Below are positions 31,176 through 43,020 of a stretch of DNA of 64,000 bases, one piece after another. The notes below the pieces were generated by a model, which saw only the letters and a list, made by a program, of their open reading frames with translations, had not been told where the DNA came from and did no database searches. This stretch comes from Senecio squalidus (Eukaryota > Streptophyta > Magnoliopsida > Asterales > Asteraceae), in assembly GCA_910822075.1 (NCBI GenBank), contig CAJVGC010000590.1:66972823-67036822 (forward strand), given 5' to 3'. A program made the translations under genes and the position numbers. Position 1 is the stretch's first letter. Each line of letters begins with the position of its first letter.

Positions 31176-31915
31176 AGAGATGCAACCCTGGAGAAATACC
31201 CTTTATTTTGTGACGCGGATTATTTTTTTCTTATAATATTTTTAAAACTAATTAAAACTAAAAATATATTTTGAAACTTTTTAAGTGTCCATTAATCAAC
31301 CATCAATGGGATGATGTAATATTTAATTGAGTCTTAAGGACATCTTCAACAGTGCTCTATAAACCTCCTCTATCTATAAATATAAAGATAGAGGAGGAAA
31401 AACTGGGATTCAACATCTCTTTTAAAAATACGAAATTTTAAAAAAAACTGAAATTGTCTATATATAGACAAACACTAATCATCCTCTAAAAATTTTACCA
31501 TTTTAACTCTCTAGTCAATTTAATTTAACTTTTTCATTACAAATATATTTATTATATTGATACATATTTCGTATAAAGTTAAAAAAGAAAAGAAAAAAAC
31601 CAATTAAAAATTTTTCGTCAAGATTTTTAGTAAGTAAAAAATAAAAATAAAATAATTTTATAAAATGTTTAATTAAATACGATTATAAAAGTTCAATCAA
31701 AACTCAAATGAACAATTATTATATATAAAAATAGATTAATTTAGTATAGAAAAATTTATAAAGTAAGTTTTTATAGTAAATGATGGAAGAAAGAAAACTT
31801 TTTAAAAAAGAAAAATGCTTAAAAAATGTTTCGTTATAAATATTGAGATAGAGATAAAAATTGAATATGATCTCAGATCAGTTACATATATATTAAGACT
31901 TTATATCATATGATG

Positions 31916-32132
31916 TAGGGGTGAGCATGAGTCGATTTGGGTCGGTTCCGACCTCAACCCGAACCCAAACCGAAATTTCGGTTCCTGAAAGTTCCAAACC
32001 GTTTGGTTCGGTTTCTATATTTGTTAGGTTCCACTCGGTTTCGGTTTTTTTCGATTCGGTTTGGTTTTTTATTTCGGTTTTTATTTCGGTTTTCGGATTT
32101 TGGATTTTCGGTCCGATTTTCACTCACCGCTA
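31916..32132. mobile_element. hAT-type MITE, short form, in duplicated block copy 1
   Basis: TAGGGGTGAG at 31916 and CTCACCGCTA at 32132 form terminal inverted repeats. ATATGATG flanks both sides (31908-31915 and 32133-32140), an 8-bp duplication as in hAT elements. The interior is rich in GGTTCGGTTT-like repeats. Length 217 bp against 798 bp at the same site in copy 2. Confidence 0.85.
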
Positions 32133-32196
32133 ATATGATGCGTTAGAAAGAGTAATTATGATGGTAGACTAATAAATTCAAACCTATTTTATATAT

Positions 32197-32469
32197 ATGA
32201 GTGGTTGTGATGGTGGTTGGGGGATGGAGAAGTTAACCATGGTCAAGTTAAAAAGTGTGGTGAATGTTCCAAAGGTGTTGGGCGGCTGCATGTCCCCGCA
32301 AACATGGGTGGATATGAGTTGTGTGACTGTGTCCTTCCACTGTCTTTGGAACCATTGCCGCCCAAACAACCCTAATCTACAAAACTACATTTACATTCAT
32401 CCAATTTTCATTTCTATCCCTAATCTATGCAATGGTTTCATATGGAACCTTTATCTTTTGAGAAATTAG
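32197..32469 (+). other. Conserved 90-codon open frame in duplicated block (copy 1), coding status unclear
   Basis: MSGCDGGWGMEKLTMVKLKS and onwards is also open in copy 2 (57623-57895), where one residue differs (V to E). The opposite strand is open too, over 60 codons. No domain or family is recognised. With copies this similar an open frame is weak evidence; it may simply be conserved noncoding sequence. Confidence 0.2.
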
Positions 32470-32758
32470 TTTATTCTTATTTAAAATAAAAAATAAATAA
32501 TTTTTTAACATAAACATACTTTTCTTATTATGCACTCTCTTCGTTCTATACTTATTATGTTTCTTTAATTTTTATTTATTTTTACATTAAATATTTTTTT
32601 TTTATGTTATATATTAGTTGATAAAATTATATGAATAAAAAGACATTTAAAATTAATATCATTCATGTAATTTGAATCAAGTATTATATAATAAAAAAAT
32701 AATAATTTAAAAAAAACCTAAAAATTTAAAACATTATAATAATATATATAACGGAGAT

Positions 32759-34140
32759 TGTTTGAGCAAATAGTAGCAGGCTCAGTAACTTGGGTGTTTG
32801 AGATTCAACCCCTTGACCTCCTGCTTAGCAGTGCGAACCTATCAAGCTCTTGGCGAGCCTAAGGTGGTCAAGTGGCTGGTTGGAGAAAGATGATCGGAAT
32901 ATGTTTACTGCGGGAAGTGTATAGGTATTCCGGTCAAGAGATAATGTGTGCAAGTATGAGAGTGGAGAAGATGATGAAGCTGGCCTCCAAAACCTGAAGT
33001 GTGGAGTATTTATACCCAACACTACCAGGTATCAACAACGTATGGCAATGATGACCATTTATGGCTCATCAATAGGATTCCAACGACTATTAACGTCTAT
33101 ATCATTATATAACTTTATTAATGCTCTGACGGTTACACACAAGGATTAGGCTTGAGTGTCTGACTGGTAGGATGTCAGGAGTATGATACTATGAGACGAA
33201 CTCCAAAACATCAGTGTTGGTCTACACAAGTCCTTATACATGCCAAGCCATGGGTGTCGGACTGAGCGTCGGATGCCGGGGCAGATCTCCGGACACGGGG
33301 AGCTAGGTGCCGGGACACATCTCTCGGATCCCGGACACGGGGCGCTAGGTGCCGGGACACATCTCTCGGATCCCGGACACGGGGCCATGATTCCCGGACA
33401 CGGGGCGCTAGGTGCCGGGACACATCTCTCGGATCCCGGACATGGGGCCATGTTTCTCGGACACGGGGCCATAGTGCCGGGACACAACTCTCGGATCCCG
33501 GACATGGGGCCATGTTTCCCGGACACGGGGCCATAGTGCCGGGACACAACTCCCGGATCCCGGACACGGGGCCATGTTTCCCGGACACGGGGCCAGAGTG
33601 CCGGGACACAACTCCCGGATCCCGGACACGGGGCCATGTTTCCCGGACACGGGGCTGTTTTACCCGGACATGGGCCGTTTTACCCGGACACGGGGCCTGG
33701 TGCTGGGGGCATTTTACCCGGACACGGGGCCGGGTGCCGGGGCCATTTTACCCGGACACGGGGCCTGGTGCCGGGGCCATTTTACCCGGACACGGGGTCA
33801 AGGGCCAAGTGTCCGGACGCGGAGCCTTGTGTCGGACGCCGGGACGAAATGTCCGGATGCTGGGGCCAAGTGTCCGGACGCCGAAGCCTTGTGTCCGGAC
33901 GCCGGGACGAAATGTCCGGATGCTGGGGCCAAGTCTCCGGACGCCGGGGCCTTGTGTCTGGACGCCGGGACGAAATGTCCGGATGCTGGGGCCAAGTGTC
34001 CGGACGCCGGAGCCTTGTGTCCGGACGCCGGAGCCTAAGGGCCGGAGCTAGGAGATAGCATGCAACCTTTTGTAAGTCAGGTTATGTGTTTAGGGGGTTA
34101 ATGGGCTATATGTATGAGCCATTCCCTACTAACACTATCA
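32759..34140 (-). repeat. Element D 3' LTR
   Basis: On the minus strand TGATAGTGTTAG...CAAACA, 1382 bp. The left boundary is fixed by comparison with copy 2 of the duplicated block, where the sequence runs on uninterrupted. The right boundary is set by TG/CA ends and the purine-rich CTGGTGGGCA just outside. More than half the LTR is a GC-rich tandem array (33281-34046). Confidence 0.75.
33281..34046. repeat. GC-rich tandem array inside element D LTR
   Basis: Three adjoining subarrays share the core CCGGACACGGGGC or CCGGACGCCGG. The first (33289-33650) has units of about 60 bp mixing CCGGACACGGGGC, GTGCCGGGACACA and CTCGGATCCCGGACA. The second (33650-33800) has units of about 34 bp with TTTTACCCGGACACGGGGC. 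The third (33805-34040) has units of about 60 bp, each made of three 20-bp parts built on GTCCGGACGCCGG. The array is free of stops in several frames on both strands only because the unit lacks them. No CRISPR-like spacing. Confidence 0.9.
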
Positions 34141-34912
34141 TGCCCACCAGTTAGGTTTTAAAATGGTTTTTTGAAGCCTAACTTTTTTTTTGTTCTTATT
34201 GTCTCTTCCGGCTATTCTTTGGCCATGCCTTTCTTGGCCGCTTGAGGTTGCCTTGAGTAGTTCTGACCGAGGCCATGTCCAATGTGCCTTTGAAAAATAA
34301 TGTTTTATTGGGTGATCAAGCCAATAACACATTTTTAACCTGTTATCTTGGATGTTGTGTCACACCATCTTGGGTGTGCGTAAGAGTAATTATATTGAGT
34401 TGTGTCTATGACAATCATTTGAGTACCTATGGTTCTTTTGTATGCCGATGACATAGCTAGATGTTGGCATCTCATGTATATTTCATATCGTGTCGATGGC
34501 ACTTTTGTTGGTTAACCTTCAATTTGTTTTACTCGCGAGTGATGTCGCTTCCCAATGAGAAGTGCTTGCCTTTTTCCGGTAGGTAAAAAGACGAATATGT
34601 GATTGCATGTTTGGCGTAGATTTAAGATGTCTATATGTGCCTTTTGCTAAATTTCCCTCCAAACGTAGTTTGGGGTGGTGCATCAGGTTTGTTGCCTTGT
34701 GGGATACATAGATCAGACCACCTTGTATTTTGAGGTGCATTGCTGTGAATGACTCTTTGAAGAGCGTTTTCTTATGGTGTGGCCAAATCCCTGATGAGTG
34801 AGTTGGCCAAATACCAAAGTTTGCCAGATTTCTCAGATATCCAGACTTGGCTAGTCGTTGATTGTCAAGGTGTACATGTTGCAGAGACATCCAGACTGGC
34901 CGGCTGTTCATG

Positions 34913-34944
<32 letters not shown>

Positions 34945-35030
34945 TTCGGCATTGAAACAACTGTTGGCTAGGCACATCCTGACGGGTGTTGTGGTTGCAA
35001 GTGCTGACAATCAGCAATAGTATGTAAATA
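34141..35030 (-). other. Element D 3' noncoding spacer
   Basis: Between integrase and LTR, about 0.9 kb, with a T run at 34914-34939 and a TGTCGATGGCAC-like segment near 34492. No coding domain recognised. Confidence 0.6.
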
Positions 35031-36264
35031 TTAAATGTAGCACCTTTTTAGATTCATTGCATTCCATGTCCTGGGTAATGGTTGTCCATCTAAGTCAGAC
35101 AGGATGTAGGAGCCAGTTCCATGTGCTTCAAGGACACTATATGGGCCTTCCCATGTGGGACCCAACTTGCCCAAGTTTTCGGTCCTGCTAGCTTCATTCT
35201 TCCGCCATACGAGATCTCCCACTTTGAAACATGTGTGTCGGACTCTTTGGTTATAATACTTAGCCATCTGTCTATGGCTTTCTGCTTGTCGGATGAGAGA
35301 TATTTCTCTTCGCTCCTCGATGATATTCAAGTTTTCTCTTAGGGCTTCTTCATTTAGCTCCGGATTGAAATGAAGAGTCCGGTGAGTAGGGATTGTAAGT
35401 TCTGGTGGGATAACTGCCTCAGTGCCATAGACTAGGCTGAAAGAGGTTTCAGATGTAGTTCTGCCGAGGGAAGTTCTATGTGCCCAAAGAAATGCCTGGG
35501 ATTTCGTCTACCCATGCCTTTGCATATTTTCCCAATCTGGCCTTAATTCCCTTGAGGATTGCTCTGTTCATGACTTCAACCTGACCATTAGCTTGTGGGT
35601 GTGCCACAGAGGTGAATCGTTGTTGGATATCCATATCCTGACACCAAGTCTTAAATGGATTATCTGCAAATTGTTTTCCATTATCACTGACTAGGACGTG
35701 TGGAACTCCAAAGCGACATACTATTTGTTCCCAAACGAAGCTTATCATTCGAGGCCCGGTGATAGTTGCCAAGGGCTTAGCTTCAATCCATTTTGTGAAA
35801 TAGTCCACAACCACTAAAAGGTATTTAACATTGCCTACCCCAGGGGGAATGGTCCGACAATGTCGATTCCCCATTTGTAAAATGGCCATGCGCTAGTCAC
35901 TGGAATGAGGTCCTGCTTTGGCATTTTTGAGACTGACGCATGTTTTTGGCATGATTCACATTTTTCAATTTTTCCTTTGCATCTCTGTGCAGCATGGATG
36001 GCCAGAAGTATCAAGTCTCATGACCTTAGTGGTTACCGAACGAGGGCCTGCATGCATGCCACAAATTCCACCATGTACATCCTGAATTAGATCCTTTGCT
36101 TGTGTTGGGCCGACACATCTTAGATGTGGACCCAAAAAAGACTTCCTAAACAGGTTGTTGTCTATGAGGAGATACATTGGTGCCTTCATTCTGATTTTCC
36201 TTGCTAGTTGTTTGTCTTCCGGGAGTTGTCCATTCTGAAGGAAGTTTTTATTGGAGTCATCCAA
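35031..36264 (-). pseudogene. Element D integrase
   Basis: The zinc-binding part HGGICGMHAGPRSV is at 36040-36100. The core shows WGID (in a shifted phase near 35870), VLVSDNGKQFADNPF and HPQANGQVEVMNRAI, so the D,D,E residues are traceable. After a further frame change the C-terminal region follows (35330-35031: QMAKYYNQRVRHTCFKVGDL, RTWNAMNLKRCYI), with the VGDLVWRK motif common to gypsy integrase tails. At least three frame interruptions. Confidence 0.85.
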
Positions 36265-37314
36265 CAGTCTTCCTCCGTTATTGCGGCCACTTCCTTTGTT
36301 GGCACTATGGATTTCTCAGTTAGGACTTCCACCAACAATTCTTTCTTGAGGTGGGCGAAGGAGGATGCTGCAAGTTTGCTCAATGCATCTGCTATTTTGT
36401 TACGGTTTCTTGGCACTTGCTCTATGGTAAATTTTGAGAAGTCCGAAATGATTTTTCTGGTTTCTTCCAAGTATTGTTGCATGGAAGTTTGATTTGCTTC
36501 ATAGGTACCATTGATATGATTAGCTACCAACTGGGAGTCCACAAAAGCTTCTATATTTTGAACTCCCATCTTTCTAGCTATTCGTAGCCCTGATAAGAGA
36601 GCTTCATATTCGGCTTCATTGTTGGTTGCCGGGAAGTCGAACTTAAGGGCGTATGTATACTCGTTTTTATCTGGATCTGTGAGTATGAGGCCAACTCCTG
36701 ACCCTTCTAGGCTGGATGCGCCATCTGTGAAGAGGGTCCAAGGAGGGCTGTCTGTCACTAATGGATCCTTTGGTTCTTCCATTCCTTCGATTTCAGCCAG
36801 GAAATCTGCCAAGATTTGTCCCTTTCATCGAGTTTCGAGGTTGGAAAGAAATTTCATGTTCTCCCAGTTCAATTGCCCATTTTGCTAATCGTCCCGACAC
36901 TTCTGGTTTACCCAATATTTGTTTGATTGGTTTGTCTGTTAGCACTTGGATGGGATGTCCTTGAAAATATCTCCTCAAACGTCTAGACGCATATGAACCA
37001 AAGAGAGTGCCAATTTTCCAAACATGGATAATTAACCTCTGGGCCTTTCAGTGCCCTACTGATGAAATAGATCGGCATTTGTGAGTCGCCCCGTTGGGCT
37101 ACTAAACTGCGCTTACACATTCCTTGGAAGCAGCCAAGTATATAGTTAGTGTCTCCCCGGCTATTGAAGTCGTGAGTGTTGGGAGATTGGCCATGAATTT
37201 CTTCATTTCTTGAAATGCCACTTCTGCTTCTTCAGACCATGATAAGTCTTTTTTCCGAATGCATCCCTTTAAGGTATTAAAGAAAGGGAGGGATCGATCT
37301 GCGGCTTTGGACAA
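36204..37314 (-). pseudogene. Element D RNase H and second (archaeal-like) RNase H
   Basis: First domain: SWSEEAEVAFQEMKKFMANL (37314-37102), then VLTDKPIKQILGKPEVSGRL (36978-36793). The second domain starts near 36740 with WTLFTDGASSLEGSGVGLIL, then NNEAEYEALLSGLRIA and FVDSQLVANHINGTYE, giving the D,E,D residues of an active RNase H fold. Two such domains in a row are the Tat signature. Frames are broken between the two. Confidence 0.88.
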
Positions 37315-37425
37315 GAAACGGCTAAGTGCTGCTAGCTTGCCATTTAGGCTTTGGACTTGCTTTTTGTGGAAGGAGATGGCATGTCAATGACTGCCTGAAC
37401 CTTCTTAGGATTGGCTTTGATGCCA

Positions 37426-38258
37426 TTAGGTGTAACAATATGTCCCAAGAATTTTCCTTCCCTCCATGCCAAAACTACACTTGGATGGATTAAGCTTCAT
37501 GTTAATATTACGTAATGTTTGGAAAGTTTCCAGGATATCAGCCAACATGATGTCTTCCGTATTGCTTTTGATAACTATGTCATCTACATAGGCTTCTATG
37601 TTCCTTCCCACTTGATTTTTGAAAGTTTCATCTATTATACGTTGATAGGTTGCTCCAGCGTTTTTCAAGCCAAATGGCATTTTTTGGAAACAAAATATGC
37701 CTTGGTCTGTGTGAAAAGCTGTTTTGTCTTCATCACCTTTTTTCATACAAATTTGGTGATAACCTTTATATGCATCTAAAAAGCATTTGAGTCTAAATCT
37801 ATCTAGGGATTCCACTTTCCAATCGATTTCTGGTAAATGATAGTTGTCATTTGGACAAGCTTTGTTAATGTCTTTGAAATCAACGCATAATCTCCAAGAA
37901 CCATCTCCCTTCTTTACCATAACTGGATTAGCAATCCAAGTTTGGTATTTTACCTCTTTGACAATCCCTGCTTCGACCATTTTGTTTACTTGGTCACATG
38001 CAGATTTACTACGATCCGGGGCCATGCCTCGTTTTTTTCTGTCGGATTAGCACAATATTGGGATTCGCGTTTAGGGAATGCTCTGCTAGTTCCCTTGGGA
38101 CACCAGTCATGTCTGATGTCTGCCATGCAAAGACATCAAGGTTTGATTCTAGTAACGCATGAGTTTAATCTTTGTCTGTGTTGGGAGTTGTGAACCAATG
38201 GTCACTGGTTGTTCAGGGAAATTTTTATTAATAATAACTTTTTGTTCCGGACCATCAA
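37426..38258 (-). pseudogene. Element D reverse transcriptase
   Basis: From the gap leftwards: EQKVIINKNFPEQPVTIGSQ, a frame change with a stop near 38158, ESNLDVFAWQTSDM in another phase, then a clean frame 38025-37426. This holds WRLCVDFKDINKACPNDNYH, MPFGLKNAGATYQRII and EAYVDDIVIKS with both catalytic Asp present. After KCSFGM a frame slip changes the usual KFLG motif. The protease and gag would lie beyond 38258. Confidence 0.88.
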
Positions 38259-38358
38259 NNNNNNNNNNNNNNNNNNNNNNNNNNNNNNNNNNNNNNNNNN
38301 NNNNNNNNNNNNNNNNNNNNNNNNNNNNNNNNNNNNNNNNNNNNNNNNNNNNNNNNNN
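38259..38358. other. Assembly gap (100 N)
   Basis: Exactly 100 N. The left side is mid-pol of element D and the right side is an AT-rich tandem repeat. The 5' half of element D and its 5' LTR are missing. Confidence 0.9.
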
Positions 38359-39500
38359 AATATTAATCCTTGTATAATTTAAAATATATGCAATATGAAA
38401 TTTAATTAAATATTAATCCTTATAATTTTCAAATGTAGTTATTTTTTATTTTTCTATAATTTGAAAACTATATTATATAAATTATTAACCTTACAATGTT
38501 CATAGTTATAATTTAACCGTTTATTTGAGACTTAATTTAAAAATATTCTAAAACTAGAATACCAATGGTTTATATATATATATATATATATCTATATATA
38601 ATATATAATAGATTATATATATATATATATATTATATATATAGATATATATATATAATCGTATATATAATTACATATTAATCCGTATAATTAGTAAATAT
38701 TTGCAATATTTCTTTTCAAATATAATTTATTTTATTTTTTCTATTAATTTTAAAACTATAATTATTAATTTATAGAACTAGTTATAAAATTTAAATGTTA
38801 TTATTATAAATTTGACTATTTATTTGAGAGTTACAAATTTTCATTAAAATAAGTTTTCAAAAACTTAATTTTAAGGGTATTGTAAAGTAGAATAACAAAT
38901 TTGCTTATATACTAGTATAGTTGTATAGATGTATTAGAACATATGGTAATTAAATATTAATCTTTATAATTTAAAATATTTGCATCATTTCATTTCTTTT
39001 CGAAATGTATTATTTTATTTTTCTATTAATTTGAAAAACTTATATTATATTTTTATTGAAATATTATGAAATTTAAATGTTCATAGTTATAAATTTGACC
39101 ATTTATTGAGAGTTACAATATTCATTAAAAGTATATTTTTCAAAAACTTAATTTTTAAGAGTATTCTAAAAGTAAAATAATAATTTGCTTTTATATAGTA
39201 GTATAGATGTATAGGAATATTAGAATATGTAATTAAATATTAATCCTATAATTTAAAATATTTGCATAATTTATTTTCAAAAATATAATTATTTTTAATT
39301 TTCTATAATTTGAACACTTATATTATATTATTTTTTGCACTATTATGAAATTTAAATGTTCATTATTCTAATTTGACAATTTATTTGATAGTTACAAATT
39401 TCTATTAAAAATAAGTTTTTAAAACTTAATTTAAAAAGTATTCTAAAAGTAAAATACCAAATTTGATTTATATAATAGTATAGATTTCTATATTTTGGAT
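38359..39500. repeat. AT-rich tandem repeat, about four degenerate units of 270-290 bp
   Basis: Each unit contains in order ATTAAATATTAATCCT, AAATATTTGCA, TTTGACxATTTATTTGA, TTACAAATTTTCATTAAAA and AGTATTCTAAAAGTAAAATA. The ATTTGAC-type segment recurs at about 38510, 38800, 39092 and 39368. A (TA)n stretch interrupts the first unit (38570-38660). After the last unit comes ATTCCGCCGCAACGCGAGTG (39529-39548), which resembles the hairpin region near plant Helitron 3' ends, but no CTRR terminus is clear. Confidence 0.75.
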
Positions 39501-40150
39501 TGTTTTAAGCAATTGTATTATTTCTTCAATTCCGCCGCAACGCGAGTGTTTAAAAAGCCTTGTTATGTGACATTTTGCTAGATGTATGTATAGTATTTGT
39601 TATAACTCATAAAATACATTTACCAGTAATGATAAATATACTTTGCACTAAAACTTATGTAACTTGAAAGTTATCTTTCTGTTATATCTTTAAAGAACTA
39701 AACTAAATACGATTTTTTGGTGTATACATGTTATTAGCAAGGTAAATTAGGAGGGCAATGTTCTAAAGTATATGGTTAACAACCTATAAACTATAATGAA
39801 TGGATGTGTGTGATAAGAACAAGTTGGAGATGACGAAGAGATTAAAATATGAAAGGTCTCAATCGAAAATCATGTTTAGGAAGTTTAAACTACTATGATT
39901 CCTATCTAACACAAGAGTGATTTGAACTAAAATAAAGAAAAAATGTTGAAGGACTATTTGTGTAAATCCCACAAACCTTGTCAGAAAAGGAAAAAAGAGT
40001 AAACCAATGATGAATCACAACCCAAATGTGACTTTTTTCCACCCAATAAAAAGTAGTCTTCATTTTCCATTGTCTTTCGTTTGACCAAAAACTCAAACAC
40101 CATTTCTTCTTTATAATCCAAAATTCTTTATTTTCTGCTCATAAATTAAA
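39501..40150. promoter_or_regulatory. Upstream region of the LRR gene
   Basis: Non-repetitive sequence. A W-box core TTGACC near 40081 (GTTTGACCAAA), the binding site of WRKY factors, lies about 70 bp before the ATG. No convincing TATA box at a standard distance; TTTATAATCC near 40110 is too close to the ATG to be sure. Confidence 0.4.
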
Positions 40151-42117
40151 ATGGCTTCTTTTAGCTTCTCAATCTTTATTCTCTCAATCTTGTCATTTCT
40201 CGCTCCAATTCTGTGCACTAATTCCGAAGGTAAATTTAGAAGCTATATTTCTCACTTTAGTTTTTTTTTTTTTTTTTTTTTTTTATTTATTTATGGTTCA
40301 ATTTTTTTATGATAAATTTTTTGTTATTTTTGAAAATTATATTTTGGGTTTTGATCCCTACGTTAGGTTCTTAAAGACCCTATCTCATACTGAATTTCTT
40401 AATTATTTCCTAGTTTAGTATTTTTTACTTTAATTGGGTTAAATTTTAATTTTTTTTTTTTTTTTTTTTTGTATAGTTTGTAACTAAGCTGTTTGAAAAC
40501 CATCTTGATACTTGTAGGGTTTAAATTTTTTTTTTTAGTTTAATTATGTTAATTTTGAGGAAAATATTTATGGGTTTTGAGCTCTAGCTCAAATTCTTGA
40601 AGACCCATATTATATTTGTTCATTCAATTGTGTCAATTTGTGATCATTTTGGGAAATTAATCATGGGTTTTGAGCTTAAACTCAACTTCTTAAAGATTAA
40701 TAATCTTTTTGGGTAATTATTTGAATGTCATGATTGTTGATTTTGACAGGAAATGCTTTACATGCTTTGAGAATCAAGCTTTCTGACCCGAAAAATGTGT
40801 TACAGAGTTGGGATCCTACCCTCGTCAATCCTTGTACATGGTTCCATGTTACTTGTGACTCCAACAACCATGTTATTCGTTTGTACGTTTATCGATATTC
40901 TTGTTACCATTATTGTTCAGGATGCATTTTTACAATTAACTTCTTTTTTTTAAAAAAAATTTCAGGGACTTGGGGAATTCAAATATTTCTGGGTCTTTGG
41001 GTTCAGAGCTTGGTGAACTCAATCATCTTCAATACTTGTACTTTCTTACAACCCTCTTTGTGTATTTTAATCCATATTTTATATGTTGATCCATTCTTCT
41101 CGATGTTGTTATTCTTTAAACTTGTGGCATTTATAGGGAAAATTTAAGCTTCCGGCTATGAAATATATAGCCTTTTTCTTCAAAAAATTAATTCTTGATT
41201 TACTGATAATACATATTTTCTGTTCACTAGCTAAGGGGGACTTTTGAGTTGAGAAGTCATGATTCGGTGGCATTTGAGTTTTCGGCTTGTGATTTTATAG
41301 ACGATATCTTCAAAGTTGTGATTGTTAGAGATATATTTAAGAGCTTAGATTCAATTAAGATTTTTCCTTTAATATAACCAAATCTTGATTCACAGATAAT
41401 ATGTTTTCTTCATTATAGTGGAGTCTCAAGTTGGAAAGTCGTGATTTTAGGGATTTCGTACTGTTGTTACCATTTCATTTGATTGATAAGAAACCTTTAT
41501 CGGGTGAATTTTTGTCAATATACAGGGAACTTTATTGGAACAATATCGAAGGAAAAATTCCGAAGGAATTAGGGAACTTGAAAAACCTCGTGAGCATGGA
41601 TTTATATGGCAATAATTTCGAAGGCGAAATCCCAAAATCCTTCTCTAAGTTGAAGTCCTTAAGATTCTTGTAAGCATCGTTGGACTTCTTTACCATTATT
41701 TCATCTTTTTAGAGATGTATAAACGTATATTGTATGTTGCAAACGCAGACGATTAAACAACAACAAGATTTCAGGGCCCATTCCAAGGGAACTCACAACT
41801 CTTTCTAACCTTAAAGTCTTGTAAGTTTTAAGAATTCATATTAAACAAGTTTAATTAGTTATGATCTGACCCGCTGTCATAATCTTGTAGCGATGTTTCT
41901 AATAACAATCTTTGTGGCACAATACCCGTTGACGGCCCTTTTACAAATTTCCCAATGGAAAGGTAGTTTTCTCATTATAGTATCAAAAATTTCTCAAAGG
42001 TAGTTCTAGCATCATACAAATGTGGTATATTAATATTCTTGTTTTGACAGTTTTGAAAACAATAGACTGAACGGACCAGAGCTCAAAGGACTTGTCTCCT
42101 ATGATTTTGGATGCTAA
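40151..42117 (+). CDS. Secreted leucine-rich repeat protein (SERK-ectodomain-like, LRR1 type), 7 exons
   Basis: Exons 40151-40229, 40750-40882, 40966-41037, 41526-41669, 41749-41820, 41891-41962 and 42051-42117; every intron is GT-AG and the joined frame gives 212 residues. It starts with a signal peptide (MASFSFSIFILSILSFLAPI, about residues 1-22). Then come the LRR N-cap with LQSWDPTLVNPCTWFHVTCD, five repeats of 24 residues encoded by 72-nt exons (one 144-nt exon holds two), for example LDLYGNNFEGEIPKSFSKL, and a short tail ending DFGC. It has no transmembrane or kinase region. Size and exon phase match the plant LRR1 family, free relatives of SERK/BAK1 ectodomains linked to defence (pepper CaLRR1, rice OsLRR1). 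No disabling change seen. Confidence 0.93.
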
Positions 42118-42780
42118 ATTCGGCGATGTTATTGCAAAAATATATATAACAATTAGCATCTTTTCCATGACCACTGGCGTGTTTACTTTTCTTTTTCTTA
42201 CAATTTTTTTTTTTAATTTTTAATTTTAAGTGTATTTAAACACTCCAAATGTACTTAATGGTTAGAGTTAATTATATTATTTGTCCCTATGGTTTACTCA
42301 AAATATAGACTTCGTCCCTAAATTTTAAAAGTTGCATAAATCGTCCAAGTTTAGAAATTAATTACGCTTTTCGTTCCTAATTCGTGGATTCTGTTGAACT
42401 TCGATTAAACTTCGGTTTTTCGATTTTGAATCTTCTACTGTTACCTTCTACTCATCGTTATCAACTCGAGATGTTGGTATTTCGGACTCTTTGAATATAT
42501 AATGTAATATAACGTTAATCATTAAGGCTAAACCGTACTAGACTTATAGAGATACTTAAACTTTTGTTATGTCGTTATTCTAGGACACTTAGGCGTTGGA
42601 GTGATCTCTCCTGGTTGTCATCTCGACACTTCATTGTTGCTTTCAGTGAGTTATTCGAGCCCTTTTTTACAACTTTACTTTGGGCTAGAAAAGCGTTATT
42701 TGAAAGTTGTTATTATTTAATCTTGTTTTACCTAATGGATCAGAATTGTCTTAGATTATATGATCATTAGCAGCCTTGTT
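42118..42780. other. Downstream of LRR gene; possible Mutator-like MITE fragment
   Basis: TTTGTCCCTATGGTTTACTC (42281-42300), followed by TTCGTCCCTAAATTTTAAAAG, resembles the ends of plant Mutator-type MITEs. Only one end is seen and no target duplication could be paired, so this is weak. Nothing else recognised. Confidence 0.3.
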
Positions 42781-42782
42781 AG

Positions 42783-42807
42783 CCCCCCCCCCCCCCCCCC
42801 CCCCCCC
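42783..42807. repeat. Homopolymer C run, 25 bp
   Basis: Twenty-five consecutive C in AT-rich DNA; the exact length is doubtful in any assembly. Confidence 0.9.
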
Positions 42808-42835
42808 TATACATGTTAACTCTTTGAGCCTCGGT

Positions 42836-42973
<138 letters not shown>

Positions 42974-43020
42974 TCTATATGGGTTTGACCAAACCCTCAT
43001 TACTCGATCGGCTGTCCCTA

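Larger units (their letters stand above)
30961..32758 (+). repeat. Duplicated block, copy 1
   Basis: Directly repeated at 55806-58182 with high identity throughout. The start coincides with the element A insertion point and the end with the element D insertion point (flank GAGAT). Differences are scattered single bases, small indels and a long versus short form of an embedded MITE. The block is not itself a recognisable transposon. Confidence 0.9.
32759..38258 (-). mobile_element. Tat-lineage Ty3/gypsy element D, 5' part lost at gap
   Basis: Minus-strand order from right to left: RT, RNase H, second RNase H, integrase, 3' spacer, 3' LTR, ending at the second gap before protease and gag. Two RNase H domains mark it as Tat. 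It has no antisense gene between integrase and LTR, unlike A and E, and its LTR is unrelated to theirs, so it is a separate family. It is inserted exactly at the end of the duplicated block (flank GAGAT, 32754-32758). Confidence 0.88.

Noticed and set aside
32825..33149. Small frames at the start of element D LTR
   Set aside because: Both strands open by chance over 60-70 codons inside LTR sequence; no domain or conservation visible.
33281..34046. CRISPR-like array
   Set aside because: Units are contiguous, with no unique spacers, and the context is a plant LTR; no cas genes.
33146..34058. Long overlapping open frames (up to about 179 codons) on both strands
   Set aside because: They lie within the GC tandem array; openness follows from the repeat unit lacking stops. 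The proteins are simple repeats (PVSGKHGPVSG, CPDAGTKCPDAGA) with no independent support.
34141..35030. Antisense gene in element D
   Set aside because: The 163-codon frame there has no similarity to the antisense genes of A and E and contains a Lys run from a T tract.
38159..38377. Open frame spanning the second N run
   Set aside because: Mostly N; lies antisense to element D pol.
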